Source: Thermosynechococcus vestitus BP-1 | Lineage (GTDB): Bacteria > Cyanobacteriota > Cyanobacteriia > Thermosynechococcales > Thermosynechococcaceae | Direction: 5' to 3' | Assembly (NCBI RefSeq): GCF_000011345.1 | Contig: NC_004113.1 | Span: forward strand, 62,001-126,000 | Length of the DNA stretch: 64,000 nt | Part shown: positions 41,115 through 51,663 of the stretch, in pieces | How positions within the stretch are numbered: position 1 is the stretch's first letter | How the letters are laid out: every line of letters starts with the position of its first letter | Position numbers and translations under genes: made by a program | Notes under the pieces: model-generated | What the model was told of the DNA's origin: nothing | Database searches by the model: none | The model's input: only the letters and a program-made list of their open reading frames with translations

Positions 41115-42085
41115 AGGCGATCGCGCACCTGATTGACCATTGCTTGGGCAGAGGCCTCATCCACAAACACCCCCAGTTGAATCTGGGTTTGATCGCCATT
41201 CCCCACCAAAAAGGCATCGGGTACGACGGTTTTGACTTTTTCTAGGTCCGCAGGTTCCTTGTAGGGAGCCAGCACATAGTAGCCATTGGGCATTTTTTCA
41301 ACAGAGATCTGCATTCTCTGTTCAGGTTCAGATGAGGTTGGGCTGGCGGTAGGGGTGGGTGATGCACTCGGAGCTGGACTGGCCACCGGTTCCAATTGAG
41401 CGAGGGTGCTGCGATTGACATCAGCAAATTCCCGTGCCGTCATATCAGGGCCAATGGGGGGCGGCGGTGATTCTGCTGTTGGTGTTGAAGGTGGGGGGGA
41501 GGGGGATTTAGTGGCGACGGGAGCGGGTCGGCGGTTGAACCATCCCAGGGCTGCGCCACTCAACCCGGCAAGAATGCCAACGACAATTAACCAGCGTTGC
41601 ACAAGATGTTGACGATTGCTTTCCCGCCGCTGCCACCAAGGACGCTGTTGATTTTTGCGTGCCTGCTTGAGCAGCTCACGAGTGGAGGCAAAGGGGCGCT
41701 TTGTTCGGCTTGGCGTTGGGGAAGCAGGGGGATCACTCGAATAGGACTGGGGTAACAGTTCTGCTAAATCTGTCGGATCAAACTCAAAAAATGGATCCGC
41801 ACGTCCCTCATTGACGTGTTCATCGGTGGTGGGTGCTGTCTCAGGGGTCACAGCTAAGGAACCAACAACGGGAGAAACGGTTGGTGCAACAGGTTCTGCG
41901 ACAGCGGTTGGGGGAACACTCGCTGGTGGGGCGATCGCCGATGGATCAACCGGGGGCATCTCAAAGGGGGAATGGGCTTGCACCATGCGATGGCAGCGAT
42001 ATTGGGTGAGTTCTGCCTCTAAACTAAGGTTGAGGCAAGCCAAGGCCGCTTGCAAACGCTGGCGATCGACAGTGGCAGAAGTCAT
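41111..42085 (-). CDS. Membrane protein with SPOR-like C-terminal domain
   Basis: The 324-residue protein has a cytosolic N-terminus with a Pro/Ala/Thr-rich stretch (about 40-130), one membrane segment at about 164-183, a second Pro/Ser/Thr linker and a C-terminal domain (about 255-324) with QTQIQLGVFVDEASAQAMVNQV. That pattern resembles SPOR domains, which bind denuded peptidoglycan at division sites, but the match is loose. The gene is divergent from the glycosyltransferase. Confidence 0.6.
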   Translation of the reverse strand: MTSATVDRQRLQAALACLNLSLEAELTQYRCHRMVQAHSPFEMPPVDPSAIAPPASVPPTAVAEPVAPTVSPVVGSLAVTPETAPTTDEHVNEGRADPFFEFDPTDLAELLPQSYSSDPPASPTPSRTKRPFASTRELLKQARKNQQRPWWQRRESNRQHLVQRWLIVVGILAGLSGAALGWFNRRPAPVATKSPSPPPSTPTAESPPPPIGPDMTAREFADVNRSTLAQLEPVASPAPSASPTPTASPTSSEPEQRMQISVEKMPNGYYVLAPYKEPADLEKVKTVVPDAFLVGNGDQTQIQLGVFVDEASAQAMVNQVRDRL

Positions 42086-42140
42086 AGCAATCGCTCCGAA
42101 AACAGTGCCCTAGAGTCCTTTGAGTGAACGCACAACGCCG

Positions 42141-43136
42141 ATGGATTATGCAACAAACTGTGCAAGTTTGCCAAAATGGCACAAAGTCCCCCTCTTGAGT
42201 GTTTGCATTCCCGCCTATAACCGCCCCCAAGGACTGGTGGCAGCAGTGCGCTCAGTGGTGGCAGCCTTGCCCCGTGAATACCACGATCAAGTGGAAATCG
42301 TCATTACCGATGATTCTGCTACGCGAACAGCCGTAGACGATTTGCTCGCTCCCTGGTCAGGCCACTGGCACTACCAGCACAATGCCCAACGCTTAGGCAT
42401 GGTAGCCAACTGGAATACGAGTTTAGCCAAGGCCTGCGGGGAGTTTATCCTGCTGTTGCACGATGATGATTACCTCCTACCCCAAGGCATCACGACGATT
42501 CTAGCAACCCTCAGTCAGTACGGTAGCCAGTTTGATGTCTTTCTCTTTGGGGTGCATCTGGTAGATTCCCATCAGCGCTGTTTGCGACGGCAGATACCCC
42601 GCCGGCAGGAATGGCTCTCCCCGGCCCAAGCCCTTAGGCAATTGCTGCGTCATTCCTCCTTGGTGCGGTTTCCAGCCTTGATCTGGCGGCGATCGCTCCT
42701 CGATGCGGTCGGCTACTTTGATCCCACCTATGGCGAAGCCACAGACCTCTATCAGTGGCTACGATTCTTTGCCCAAAAGGGCGTTTACACGGTTCCCTGT
42801 GCCACCGCGGCCTACAGGATCCACGATCAAGCCCTGACGATGGGAATGTTCCAAGCCCAGACCTTGGCGACTCTAGGGCGGATTTTTGCAGCCGCCGCTG
42901 ATTTATCTCTTCTCTCACCAGCGGAACTACGGCACTGCCAGTGTGACTTTTTTCACCAGTTTATCTTGGCGGGAACATGGCGATTTTTGCGCCGACGGCA
43001 GTGGCAACGGGCACAGGCAGTGTACCAGCTTTTTGATCTACCAGAGGTCATTGCCTTGGGGCGATCCCGCCGCTGGCAAGGCTTGCGTTGGCTTTTGGGG
43101 AGTTGGCTATGGCTACTGCAACAGCTGAGCTCCTAG
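42141..43136 (+). CDS. Family 2 glycosyltransferase
   Basis: The 332 residues (ATG at 42141) have a GT-A fold: PLLSVCIPAYNRPQGLVAAV at the start, nucleotide-binding ITDDSA near 56-60, and the metal-binding DDD at 108-110 in LLLHDDDYLLP. No membrane segment is evident. The acceptor and sugar are not determinable; a role in surface polysaccharide is the usual context. A TTG seven codons upstream is a weaker start. Confidence 0.85.
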   Translation: MDYATNCASLPKWHKVPLLSVCIPAYNRPQGLVAAVRSVVAALPREYHDQVEIVITDDSATRTAVDDLLAPWSGHWHYQHNAQRLGMVANWNTSLAKACGEFILLLHDDDYLLPQGITTILATLSQYGSQFDVFLFGVHLVDSHQRCLRRQIPRRQEWLSPAQALRQLLRHSSLVRFPALIWRRSLLDAVGYFDPTYGEATDLYQWLRFFAQKGVYTVPCATAAYRIHDQALTMGMFQAQTLATLGRIFAAAADLSLLSPAELRHCQCDFFHQFILAGTWRFLRRRQWQRAQAVYQLFDLPEVIALGRSRRWQGLRWLLGSWLWLLQQLSS

Positions 43137-43313
43137 GGGGGACCCCCACCCTCTACCGTTGGGCAGCCGGTCCCTAGGGCATGGTGAGCGTTGGTAGTCT
43201 GTTGCGGAGGGGTCTCAATCGTAACAACTCGTTATCCTTAGGTCCACTGCCAGAAAAGCAGCCTAAAATTAATTGGGTTACTGTGGATTCAATAATGCTT
43301 GGAGTCTATTCCT

Positions 43314-43451
43314 ATGGCCACGGATTTTAATCGCGGCATTATGAAGTTTGATGGTGCCGACAGCCCGGCGATGATTGCGATTTCTGCGGTCTTGATTCTT
43401 GGCTTTATTGCAGGACTGATTTGGTGGGCACTCCACACCGCTTACGCCTAA
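43314..43451 (+). CDS. 45-residue single-helix membrane protein
   Basis: The short ORF begins MATDFNRGIMKFDGADSPAM and has one membrane helix (about 20-40, including VLILGFIAGLIWWAL). GGAG lies at 43301-43304. Its size and form are those of small photosystem or NDH subunits and assembly factors. I suspect the Psb35-related (Ssl2148-like) family but cannot confirm it. The final four bases overlap the convergent SbcC-like gene. Confidence 0.7.
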   Translation: MATDFNRGIMKFDGADSPAMIAISAVLILGFIAGLIWWALHTAYA

Positions 43452-46210
43452 AGGAGCGATCGCTCCAGGTGGATTGTGTGCTCGGTGAGAGCTTCAAAGG
43501 TTTCATCGTGGCTAATGACAAAAAGTTGATGAAAACTTTTGAGGTTGCTGAGGCTCTCGGCCAGTTGTTGGCGGCGCACCTGATCCATATTGGTGGTTGG
43601 CTCATCAAAAAAGGCAATGTCGGTGTTCACGAGTACCCGTAGCAGGGCGAGGCGCACCGCAAGGGCAGCACACATTTGCTCACCTCCTGAGAGGCTTTTG
43701 AAGGGCCGCCAGTAACCGCCTTCATTCACTTGAATTTCGTAGTCCGATGTCCATTGGAGTGCCACGTCAGGACGGTTGAGGAGCTCCCGCAGTAGGCGAT
43801 CGGCTTCGGCAGAAACGGTGTGCAGATAGGCTTCACTGACCCGAGGACCGCTCCTCCTGAAAATGTTGCGGGCGGTCTCAATGAGATGGTGGTGGTTTCG
43901 CGCCGCTGCCAGATGTTGCAGTGTTGTTTCCTTGGCGGCGGCCACGTCATCAAGATGCTGGAGGGTGGCAAGGCAGTTTTGGTACTGCTTTTCCTTTTCG
44001 GGAATGGCACCAAGGCACCGTTGATACTCCCGCTCTAGGCTCTCGTAGCGATCGCGGACGGCTGCCAAAGCGGCTAAATCGACCCCCTGCGCCTGGGCTT
44101 TGTACTCTGCTTGAGCTTTGGCAAGGTCGCCTTTTAACGCATTGGCTTCTTGGGTTGCTGCCCTCAGGGCAGCTTCATAGGTCTCTACTTGGGCCGCCTG
44201 CTGCTGATGTTGAAGATAGGTATCATAGCTGGAACGTCCTCTAGCCAGTTCATCACTCAGCTGTTGCCGCCGCGCTTCGAGAGTGGCATAGTGGTGCCGT
44301 TCCCTATAGAGGGGAGTGAGGCGAGCTTGTAGGCTGGCCCGTTCGCTGCACAAACGCTCGTAGTCCGCTTCCAGTTGGGGGGCTGCTGCCTGCTGCTCCA
44401 GTAACAGTTGTCGCTGGGCATGGGGTTGACCAAGGTTGGCTCGTTCTTGACGTAATTTCTCCACTCGGCCTTCGAGATCAGCCAGTTCTTGGCTTAGGGG
44501 TTCTAGGGCTTGCTGGCGATCGCCCAACTGTCTAAGCTCTGTTTGCAAACGGCAGCGTTCCTCCTCAAGGGCTTGGGCGCGCAGGAGCGATCGCTCTGCT
44601 GCGGCAGCCAGGGCAATCTCAGCTTCTAACTCTTCTAACCTCTGGTTGAGGGCAGGAAGAGCTGCGGGATCGGTGAGGGTGTGTCGCAGTGCCGTGAGTT
44701 GATCCAAAAGCCAGTGATAGTTCTGCTGAAGCTGTTGGAGTGCCCCTAGCCCCTCTTGAATAGCGGCGGCAACGAGGGAAAATTGCTGAGCTGCCGTGAG
44801 GCCTGTAATGGCTGCCGTCACAAGGGCATCGCTGACCGCGGCTTGGCGTTGAGCTGTATTGAGAATGGGATCCAGGGTGGCGGCCAAAGCATGGGCGGCG
44901 GCGGCATGGTTGAGTTGGGCTTGGAGTTGCTCCCGTTGTGCTTGTTTAGCGCTCAGGGTGGCGGCTATGGGACGCTGTTGCTCTAGGGCCTGCACCTGTT
45001 GGTCAATTTCCTCAAGGCGGGTTTGCAGCGTTGCCGCCTGTTGCTTGAGGTGGCGCAATTCTTGGTCTGCCTGTTGGGCTTGCTGGTAACGTACCTCAAG
45101 GGGAGCAATCTCGGCGTCGAGGGCATCGGCATCGGCAATCTGGGGTTCTAGGGCCGCAAGTTGGCTAGCAATGGTGGCGATCGCTTGGCGTTGGCTTTCA
45201 ATCCTGGCCAATTCGGTGGCTAGCTTTTGTTGCTGCTCCTCTAGTGTGCGAATCTTGTGCTCAAGGGTAGCCCGTTCCCGTAGTTGCTGCTCGAGTTCTT
45301 GGTAGCAAGCTTCCTGCTGACGATAGCGATCGTAGTCGGATTGCAATTGCTGGCAGCGGGCTTGACTTTCGCGGGCAGCGGTCAACTGGCGCTGGCGATC
45401 GCGACACAATTCCTCCTGCTGACGCAGTTGGGCTTCGAGGCGTTCGCAGGTTTGCTGAAGACGGTTCAGCGTTTCAACGGCAGCTTCGTATTCTTGTTTT
45501 TTAGCGGCCAAGGCCTGACATTCCTGTCGTAATTCCTCGCACCGCTGGCGATCGCGCTCTAGCTCCGCAGCCAAAGCGGTTGCCTGTTGTTCATACTGCG
45601 ATCGCGTGGCCAGTTCCTGGTTCTGGAGAGCCAACTGACGCTCTAGGGATGCCACCTGCTCTTGGGAAAAATTCACGAGGGCAAGGGCATTGTCAAAGGC
45701 TTGACGATAATCACTCACCTGCAAAATGGGTTCAAAAATTTGGCGCCGCTGCGCTGGTGGTTTGAGAAAGTCCGCTGTCATCATTCCCTGGGGAATGCCA
45801 ATGATCTGCTCAAAGAGATCCCTGAGGGGAAAGGCACTGCGGATACCGAGGTGTTCCTGCAACCAAGCGTGGACATCTTCACGCAAGGGCAGACCCAGTT
45901 CCCCCACCTGGGGGTCAACAATTGAGTAGCCCGTCTGCGTATTGCGGCGTACGATGTAGGAGCGACCATCGGCTGCGGAGATAAACTGGACGATGGCTTC
46001 GGCCCGCTGAGTGCCCCTGCGAATAATGGCTTTATGAAAGCCACTGCCATAGCCCGATCTGGCATCAAAGAGCACCCAAGCGATCGCTTCAAAAAGACTG
46101 GTTTTGCCTGCGCCATTCTCACCACAGATGACATTGACACCGGGCATAAACTCAAAGGTGCGATCGCGGTGGGTCTTAAAGTTTTTTAGGGTCAGGCGCT
46201 GAATTTCCAC
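43448..46210 (-). CDS. sbcC: SbcC/Rad50-like ATPase
   Basis: The 920-residue SMC-type protein has Walker A GENGAGKTS (30-38), about 700 residues of Gln/Glu/Leu-rich coiled coil, the ABC signature LSGGEQM and Walker B FFDEPTTNMD near the C-terminus, and a final H-loop ISHDE. SbcC and SbcD together process DNA hairpins and double-strand ends. I find no CxxC zinc hook in the coiled coil, and no sbcD gene is adjacent. Confidence 0.85.
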   Translation of the reverse strand: MEIQRLTLKNFKTHRDRTFEFMPGVNVICGENGAGKTSLFEAIAWVLFDARSGYGSGFHKAIIRRGTQRAEAIVQFISAADGRSYIVRRNTQTGYSIVDPQVGELGLPLREDVHAWLQEHLGIRSAFPLRDLFEQIIGIPQGMMTADFLKPPAQRRQIFEPILQVSDYRQAFDNALALVNFSQEQVASLERQLALQNQELATRSQYEQQATALAAELERDRQRCEELRQECQALAAKKQEYEAAVETLNRLQQTCERLEAQLRQQEELCRDRQRQLTAARESQARCQQLQSDYDRYRQQEACYQELEQQLRERATLEHKIRTLEEQQQKLATELARIESQRQAIATIASQLAALEPQIADADALDAEIAPLEVRYQQAQQADQELRHLKQQAATLQTRLEEIDQQVQALEQQRPIAATLSAKQAQREQLQAQLNHAAAAHALAATLDPILNTAQRQAAVSDALVTAAITGLTAAQQFSLVAAAIQEGLGALQQLQQNYHWLLDQLTALRHTLTDPAALPALNQRLEELEAEIALAAAAERSLLRAQALEEERCRLQTELRQLGDRQQALEPLSQELADLEGRVEKLRQERANLGQPHAQRQLLLEQQAAAPQLEADYERLCSERASLQARLTPLYRERHHYATLEARRQQLSDELARGRSSYDTYLQHQQQAAQVETYEAALRAATQEANALKGDLAKAQAEYKAQAQGVDLAALAAVRDRYESLEREYQRCLGAIPEKEKQYQNCLATLQHLDDVAAAKETTLQHLAAARNHHHLIETARNIFRRSGPRVSEAYLHTVSAEADRLLRELLNRPDVALQWTSDYEIQVNEGGYWRPFKSLSGGEQMCAALAVRLALLRVLVNTDIAFFDEPTTNMDQVRRQQLAESLSNLKSFHQLFVISHDETFEALTEHTIHLERSLL

Positions 46211-46551
46211 CGGATGTCTCCATCAGCAGGCGTTCAACGGGTAGACAACGATCCATATATTTACAAAAGTTTACTAGGGCTTAAGTCTTCTTGAAAAAGT
46301 TGCCATTGTCTGGGGATTTTCCTTAGGCTGGATCTCAGTCATCTATGGTAGGGATTGCTATTCCTAACTTTCTAAGAAAGTTCAGTCTCCGCACCCTCTG
46401 CCCCCAATCCTAGGTAGCTGCCACCCGCGGAAATGTTTGCTTTATCCAGCGTATTTCTAGTGCCTAGGGGGAGTGGCCTCCCACTTCTCTATTTTCCCAA
46501 GAGGCCGTTGAGTTGACAACTACAGCGTTCCACTGCGAGAGGATTTGACCT
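46211..46551 (+). other. Non-coding region
   Basis: This 341-base gap lies between the divergent SbcC-like and coiled-coil genes. It has one clean inverted repeat, AACTTTC-TAA-GAAAGTT (46366-46382), which could be an operator, and TTGACA near 46514 that may belong to the promoter of the downstream gene. I see no ORF or RNA gene. Confidence 0.4.
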
Positions 46552-46914
46552 GTGGACTTATTACATAAGCAGATTCTGGTTCTGAGTAACAAAATTGATG
46601 CCCTCTACCAGATCGTGGAACAACTCAACCAAAAGGTTTCTAAGGCCTTAGAGGAAGGGCGGCTCAAACCGCTGCCGACCACCCCTGCGGAGCAGCCCCC
46701 CCTGCCAAAACCTCGCCCCTTGGTGAGTACCCCGGAGCACAAGGATATTCTTGTGGATGATGACTATGGCCAGGTGCGTCACCTCAGTGGCGATCGCCCC
46801 CTGAGTCCAGAGATTCAAATTCAACGGCTCACGGCGCAACTCACAGCCGCCTATAACCAAATTGCTGCCCTTGAAGAGCGGTTGCTTTCCCACCACCACG
46901 GCCACAGCCATTAA
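46552..46914 (+). CDS. Small coiled-coil protein with His-rich C-terminus
   Basis: The 120 residues start with GTG at 46552. An amphipathic N-terminal helix (ILVLSNKIDALYQIVEQLNQ) is followed by a Pro-rich middle, a second helix (QIQRLTAQLTAAYNQIAAL) and a terminal HHHGHSH that could bind metal. No family is recognised. It converges with menD. Confidence 0.55.
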   Translation: MDLLHKQILVLSNKIDALYQIVEQLNQKVSKALEEGRLKPLPTTPAEQPPLPKPRPLVSTPEHKDILVDDDYGQVRHLSGDRPLSPEIQIQRLTAQLTAAYNQIAALEERLLSHHHGHSH

Positions 46915-46925
46915 AGGCGCAACAC

Positions 46926-48614
46926 TTAACCCCCAAGATGGGCGAGTACCTGCTGTCGCCATTGGGCGTTGCGGTGGCGATCGCTCCTAAATTCCAAAAG
47001 CCGTATCTTTGGCCAAGGGGTCTGGCGCAGCTGTGCCTCCACATCCGCCCAATCCTTGAGACAGTGGTAGGGAATGCCATAGGCAGCGGCAAGGTAACTA
47101 AAATCGACCTGCTGTGGGGTGGCAAAAAAGGCTTCAAAGGGCGGATCAAACTGGCGAATCGGCAAATGCTCAAAAATACCACCCCCCCTATTGTTGATCA
47201 GCAGCACGGTGAGACACCCTTGAAACTGGGGTGTGATCAGCCAGCCATTGGTATCGTGCAAGCAGGCTAAGTCGCCGGTGATCAACAGGGTCGGTTGACC
47301 GCGATGGGCAACCCCCAAGGCAGTGGACAGTGTGCCATCAATGCCGTTGGCGCCCCGATTAAAGTAAAAGCGATGGCGGCGATCGCTCCCCTGCCAGACA
47401 CTCTCAACATCGCGCACGGGCATACTACTGGCAACAAAAATCGCCGTTTGCGATGGCAACCACTGGGGCAAATGGTAAATCAGCTTGACCTCAGAGAACC
47501 AATCAATGGCCTCAAATGTCCGCTTCAGTTGCTCCCGCACTCGTTGATCCTGGTCTTGCCAGTCCTTGAGGTAGGGGTTAGGGGGCAGGGGGTCGGGGGG
47601 GCAGTCCACTGCTTGGGGGGCGATCGCCAACATCTGACAGCGGCCATGGAGGGGATTGTTGTTATCACCCGTAGGGTCAAGGCACCAAATCAGCGGATCG
47701 CAGGCACTCAGCCACTCCCGCAGGGCTTTACTGGTGGGCAGCGGTCCCAGTTGAATCACCGCTTCAGGACGCAGATATTCCCGAAGGTGGGCATCTCGCA
47801 GCAGCAGATCGTAATGGCTAATCCCGTGGGGCAGTCCCCGCGCTGAGGAGAGGGCATCGGCAAGCACTGGCCACTGCAGAAAGCGACTCAGGCGATCAAT
47901 CGCGGCAGCTTCCGCCAGAGGATCCACCCCATGACTGGGCCCCGCAATAATCAAGCCCCGCTGCATCTGCTGCCATGTTTGCCAAGGGAGAGAGGTGACA
48001 ACCCGAGGCGGCACAAAGGGCTGCACCTGATCAAAGAAGCCTTTTGGAAGTTCCCCATGAAAATTGGCCTGAGAGCGTAGGTCAAGGGGATCCCGTAGAG
48101 GAATATTCAAATGTACTGGCCCCGGATCTGGCCAGAGGGCAGTTTGCCAGCTATGGCAGAGGGTTTGCCGTAGGTAGGGCAGCAGGGGGAGTTCCGGCAG
48201 GCTGAGTTCGCGATAGTGACGTACTGCATGACCATAGAGATGCACCTGATCAATGGCTTGCCCCGCTTGGCAAAAGCGCAATTCGGGGGGGCGATCGGCG
48301 CTCAGCACAATTAACGGCAAATGACTGAGGCTCGCTTCAATAATGGCCGGGTAGAAATTGGCAGCCGCAGTGCCTGAAGTGCACAGAAGGGCAACAGGTC
48401 GTCCCTGCTGTTGAACAAGGCCAAGGGCAAAAAACGCCGCCGAGCGTTCATCAAGAATTGGCAAAGCCTCAAGATGGGGATGGGCCGCCGCCGCGATCGC
48501 CAACGGTCCAGAACGCGATCCCGGCGAGAGAACCACTGTCCGCAGTCCCAAACGGTAGAGGGTTTCAAAGAGGACGCTGGCCCAGAGGACATTCAGATTT
48601 TCAGTGAGAATCAT
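46926..48614 (-). CDS. menD: Menaquinone/phylloquinone biosynthesis protein MenD
   Basis: MenD (SEPHCHC synthase) is a thiamine-diphosphate enzyme that joins 2-oxoglutarate and isochorismate. In cyanobacteria this route makes phylloquinone for photosystem I. The 562 residues start at the ATG at 48612-48614, with GGAGG five bases upstream. The N-terminal domain has TVVLSPGSRSGPLAIA and LDERSAAFFALG; the C-terminal ThDP-binding part has LITGDLACLHDTNG and LINNRGGGIFEHLP. Other men genes are not in this window. Confidence 0.95.
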   Translation of the reverse strand: MILTENLNVLWASVLFETLYRLGLRTVVLSPGSRSGPLAIAAAAHPHLEALPILDERSAAFFALGLVQQQGRPVALLCTSGTAAANFYPAIIEASLSHLPLIVLSADRPPELRFCQAGQAIDQVHLYGHAVRHYRELSLPELPLLPYLRQTLCHSWQTALWPDPGPVHLNIPLRDPLDLRSQANFHGELPKGFFDQVQPFVPPRVVTSLPWQTWQQMQRGLIIAGPSHGVDPLAEAAAIDRLSRFLQWPVLADALSSARGLPHGISHYDLLLRDAHLREYLRPEAVIQLGPLPTSKALREWLSACDPLIWCLDPTGDNNNPLHGRCQMLAIAPQAVDCPPDPLPPNPYLKDWQDQDQRVREQLKRTFEAIDWFSEVKLIYHLPQWLPSQTAIFVASSMPVRDVESVWQGSDRRHRFYFNRGANGIDGTLSTALGVAHRGQPTLLITGDLACLHDTNGWLITPQFQGCLTVLLINNRGGGIFEHLPIRQFDPPFEAFFATPQQVDFSYLAAAYGIPYHCLKDWADVEAQLRQTPWPKIRLLEFRSDRHRNAQWRQQVLAHLGG

Positions 48615-48763
48615 CAATCCCTCCAGAAGCGCTGTCCTAGCCTACGGGGCTGAGCCCTACGCCATAGAGTTCTAAATCCAGTTTGAAATTTAAGACCCTT
48701 AGAGAGCCCCTCAGCATCTCTGAAATGCCCTAGATAGTTTGGTTTTGGCGGTTTTGAGTCCTA

Positions 48764-48834
48764 AGCGGGCAGCGGGAATCGAACCCGCGTCTCTAGCTTG
48801 GAAGGCTAGGGTTTTACCATTAAACCATGCCCGC
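48764..48834 (-). tRNA. trnG-UCC: tRNA-Gly(UCC)
   Basis: The 71-nt minus-strand gene has acceptor GCGGGCA paired with TGCCCGC, anticodon arm CTAGC-CTTCCAA-GCTAG (anticodon UCC), and T-arm GCGGG-TTCGATT-CCCGC. CCA is not encoded. It lies between menD and ftsH on the same strand. Confidence 0.95.
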
Positions 48835-48889
48835 AGTCCCAAGGAATACTACATTAGCACGACCCTTGGGGCGATCGCAAAGGGCAATT

Positions 48890-50728
48890 CTAGGGAATCG
48901 TTGCCATCTTGACGTCGTTGCGATCCAAGATGCTTTGGAGTTCCTCAGCGTCGATTGTCTCTTTTTCAATGAGTACTTGGGCAATTTGGTCAAGGACGTG
49001 GCGATTGTTCACCAACACCTCTTTGGCGCGGCGATAGGCCTGCTCCACTAGGTTGCGCACTTCGTCATCAATGGTGGCAGCGGTTTCCTCAGAGAAGTCC
49101 CGTTCCGCCATAATGTCGCGGCCAAGGAAGACATTCCCCGTTTGCCGTCCCAAAGCCACAGGCCCTAGGCGATCGCTCATGCCAAAGCGGGTCACCATTT
49201 GCCGTGCCACCCGCGCCACCTGTTGCAGATCGTTTGAGGCCCCCGTTGTCACCTCATCCTCGCCAAAGACAATTTCCTCAGCAATGCGACCCCCAAGGGC
49301 AACGGCCATTTGGTTTTGTAGGTAGGCACGGCTGTAGAGACCCGAATCCATCTGATCTTCGTTGGGGGTAAACCAGGTCAGGCCCCCTGCCCGTCCCCGA
49401 GGAATGATGCTCACTTTTTGTACGGGATCGTAGTCTGGCATCAGGGCGCCCACAAGGGCATGACCCGCCTCATGGTAGGCGACTAACTTCTTGCGGCGAT
49501 CGCTCATGACGCGGTCTTTTTTCTCCGGCCCCGCAAGCACGCGATCAATGGCATCGTTAATCTCATCCATTGAGATCTCAGTGAGGTTACGGCGGGCTGC
49601 AAGAATGGCCGCCTCATTGAGCAGGTTTGAGAGATCCGCACCCGTAAAGCCGGGCGTACGGCGGGCAATTTTATCGAGATCCACATCCTTAGCGAGGGTT
49701 TTGCCGCGGGCATGGACTTTGAGAATATCAAGGCGACCTTTGTAATCGGGGCGATCCACCACCACTTGACGGTCAAAACGACCGGGACGCAACAGTGCTG
49801 CATCCAAAACATCCGGACGGTTGGTTGCAGCAATAACAATGATGCCCGTATTCCCCTCAAAGCCATCCATTTCCGTCAGCAGCTGGTTGAGGGTTTGCTC
49901 CCGTTCATCATTGCCACCCCCCAGACCGGCACCGCGCTGGCGACCAACGGCATCAATCTCATCAATAAAAACGATACAGGGGGCATTGGCTTTGGCTTGT
50001 TCAAAGAGGTCGCGCACCCGTGAGGCCCCCACCCCAACGAACATTTCCACAAACTCAGAACCCGAAATTGAGAAGAAGGGAACACCGGCCTCACCGGCAA
50101 CGGCACGGGCAAGGAGGGTTTTACCTGTTCCTGGCGGACCCACCAGCAAGACACCCTTGGGAATTTTGGCACCGACTTCCGTGAAGCGATCGGCATACTT
50201 AAGGAATTCCACCACTTCACCCAGTTCCAGCTTGGCCTGATCAATCCCGGCCACATCATTAAATGTCACTTGGGTTTGGGGTTCCATCTGTACCCGTGCC
50301 CGTGACTTACCGAAATTCATCGCTTGGTTGCCAGGACCCGCTTGGGCACGCCGCAACAGGAAAAAGAGCAGTACCAAGAGGCCAATGGGAACAAACAAGC
50401 TGCTGAGGGCGCGGAACCAGAAGCCATCATTGCTTTGGGGCAAAACAGCAATGTCCACATTGTTGGTTGTGAGAATGTCCAGGAGTTCAGGGTCATTGGG
50501 AAGATTAACCAGAACTCGCGTGCCATCTTGGGTAATTGCTTGAGCTTGAGAGCGGTCAGGGGTGATACTGACTTTGGTGATTTGCTTACTTTCGACCTGT
50601 TGGATGAACTCACTGTAGGGCCATGTTTGTTTGGTCGTGGGTTGGCGATCAAAGAAGGCCGTGGCCAAGGCCAGCACCACGATTGCCAGAAGTACGTATA
50701 AACCTGCGTTTCGCCATTGTTTATTCAC
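48890..50728 (-). CDS. ftsH: Membrane-bound AAA+ zinc protease FtsH
   Basis: FtsH degrades damaged membrane proteins, including photosystem II D1 in cyanobacteria. The 612 residues have two N-terminal membrane helices (about 9-25 and 109-125), Walker A GPPGTGKT (197-204), Walker [11 protein letters not shown], an arginine finger region [10 protein letters not shown] and the zinc-metalloprotease motif HEAGH (419-423). Cyanobacteria have about four FtsH paralogues; which one this is cannot be decided here. A 110-base gap separates it from the divergent J-domain gene. Confidence 0.95.
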   Translation of the reverse strand: MNKQWRNAGLYVLLAIVVLALATAFFDRQPTTKQTWPYSEFIQQVESKQITKVSITPDRSQAQAITQDGTRVLVNLPNDPELLDILTTNNVDIAVLPQSNDGFWFRALSSLFVPIGLLVLLFFLLRRAQAGPGNQAMNFGKSRARVQMEPQTQVTFNDVAGIDQAKLELGEVVEFLKYADRFTEVGAKIPKGVLLVGPPGTGKTLLARAVAGEAGVPFFSISGSEFVEMFVGVGASRVRDLFEQAKANAPCIVFIDEIDAVGRQRGAGLGGGNDEREQTLNQLLTEMDGFEGNTGIIVIAATNRPDVLDAALLRPGRFDRQVVVDRPDYKGRLDILKVHARGKTLAKDVDLDKIARRTPGFTGADLSNLLNEAAILAARRNLTEISMDEINDAIDRVLAGPEKKDRVMSDRRKKLVAYHEAGHALVGALMPDYDPVQKVSIIPRGRAGGLTWFTPNEDQMDSGLYSRAYLQNQMAVALGGRIAEEIVFGEDEVTTGASNDLQQVARVARQMVTRFGMSDRLGPVALGRQTGNVFLGRDIMAERDFSEETAATIDDEVRNLVEQAYRRAKEVLVNNRHVLDQIAQVLIEKETIDAEELQSILDRNDVKMATIP

Positions 50729-50838
50729 CGATCGCCATCCTCCGCTAGGAAAAGTGAAAAGTCTTTACATAAGTTCATACTAACGCATTCTTTCGCAACC
50801 CTAGGTGGGCAGTCCCGTGGTTAAGATCATCAATATCC

Positions 50839-51663
50839 ATGATAAGCCGTCAGAAAATGCTCGATTTAGACAGCTGCTACCGGGTACTGGAGTTGGAGCC
50901 GGGGGCAACCCTAGAGGAGGTTAACCGAGCTTATCGGGATTTGGTGTTTATTTGGCATCCCGATCGTATTCCCAAGGACAACACACGGCTCATCGAGAAG
51001 GCACAGGAAAAGATTAAGCAGTTTAATGAAGCACGGGATCAACTGCGACAGCACATTGCCCGACAGGGGAGGCAAACCTGCCAGCGAGCTGCTAGCCAGC
51101 GGCAAACCTATCGTGCTTCGCCCCCCCCGCCCTATCAGTCAAAGCCCTACACCTATCGCAGCTATCATGGACCCCGTGAGCCGCAGCAAGCGACACAGCA
51201 CACCTATGGTCAACACCACAACCACACCTACAGCACCTATCAACGCCAACGGACTGCTGCCCCACCGCCCCCAGAGCCACCTCGCACGACGCCACCCCAT
51301 AAGGATATGTCGGGGGTCAATTTACAGGGGGCAAACCTCAGTGAAAAGGACTTTGAAGGCCATAACCTCAGCCATGCCAATCTCAGCCATGCCGATCTCA
51401 GTGATGCCTTTTTGCATCGGGTGATTCTCCACCGCGCCAACCTGCGCCATGCCAATCTCTTCCGCGCCAATTTGCTGCAGGCGGATCTCAGCTATGCTGA
51501 CCTCCAAGGGGCCAATCTCATTGGTGCTGACTTGAGTGGTGCCGATCTGCGGGGTGCCGATTTGCGGGGAGCAAAGATGAGTCAAGGCAATCGTCTGCTC
51601 GTCAAGCTAACCGGGGCCCGTCTCACGGGAGCCATTATGCCCGATGGACACGTCCACGCCTAA
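50839..51663 (+). CDS. J-domain protein fused to pentapeptide repeats
   Basis: The 274 residues begin with a J-domain (about 9-75) with HPD at 40-42. A Pro/Tyr/Gln/His-rich linker (about 90-155) follows, and then about 17 pentapeptide repeats of A(D/N)LXX type (about 160-248). The J-domain should recruit DnaK, and the repeats form a quadrilateral beta-helix that may bind a client or surface. ATGs at 50839 and 50857 are both possible starts. The last four bases overlap hisB. Confidence 0.85.
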   Translation: MISRQKMLDLDSCYRVLELEPGATLEEVNRAYRDLVFIWHPDRIPKDNTRLIEKAQEKIKQFNEARDQLRQHIARQGRQTCQRAASQRQTYRASPPPPYQSKPYTYRSYHGPREPQQATQHTYGQHHNHTYSTYQRQRTAAPPPPEPPRTTPPHKDMSGVNLQGANLSEKDFEGHNLSHANLSHADLSDAFLHRVILHRANLRHANLFRANLLQADLSYADLQGANLIGADLSGADLRGADLRGAKMSQGNRLLVKLTGARLTGAIMPDGHVHA

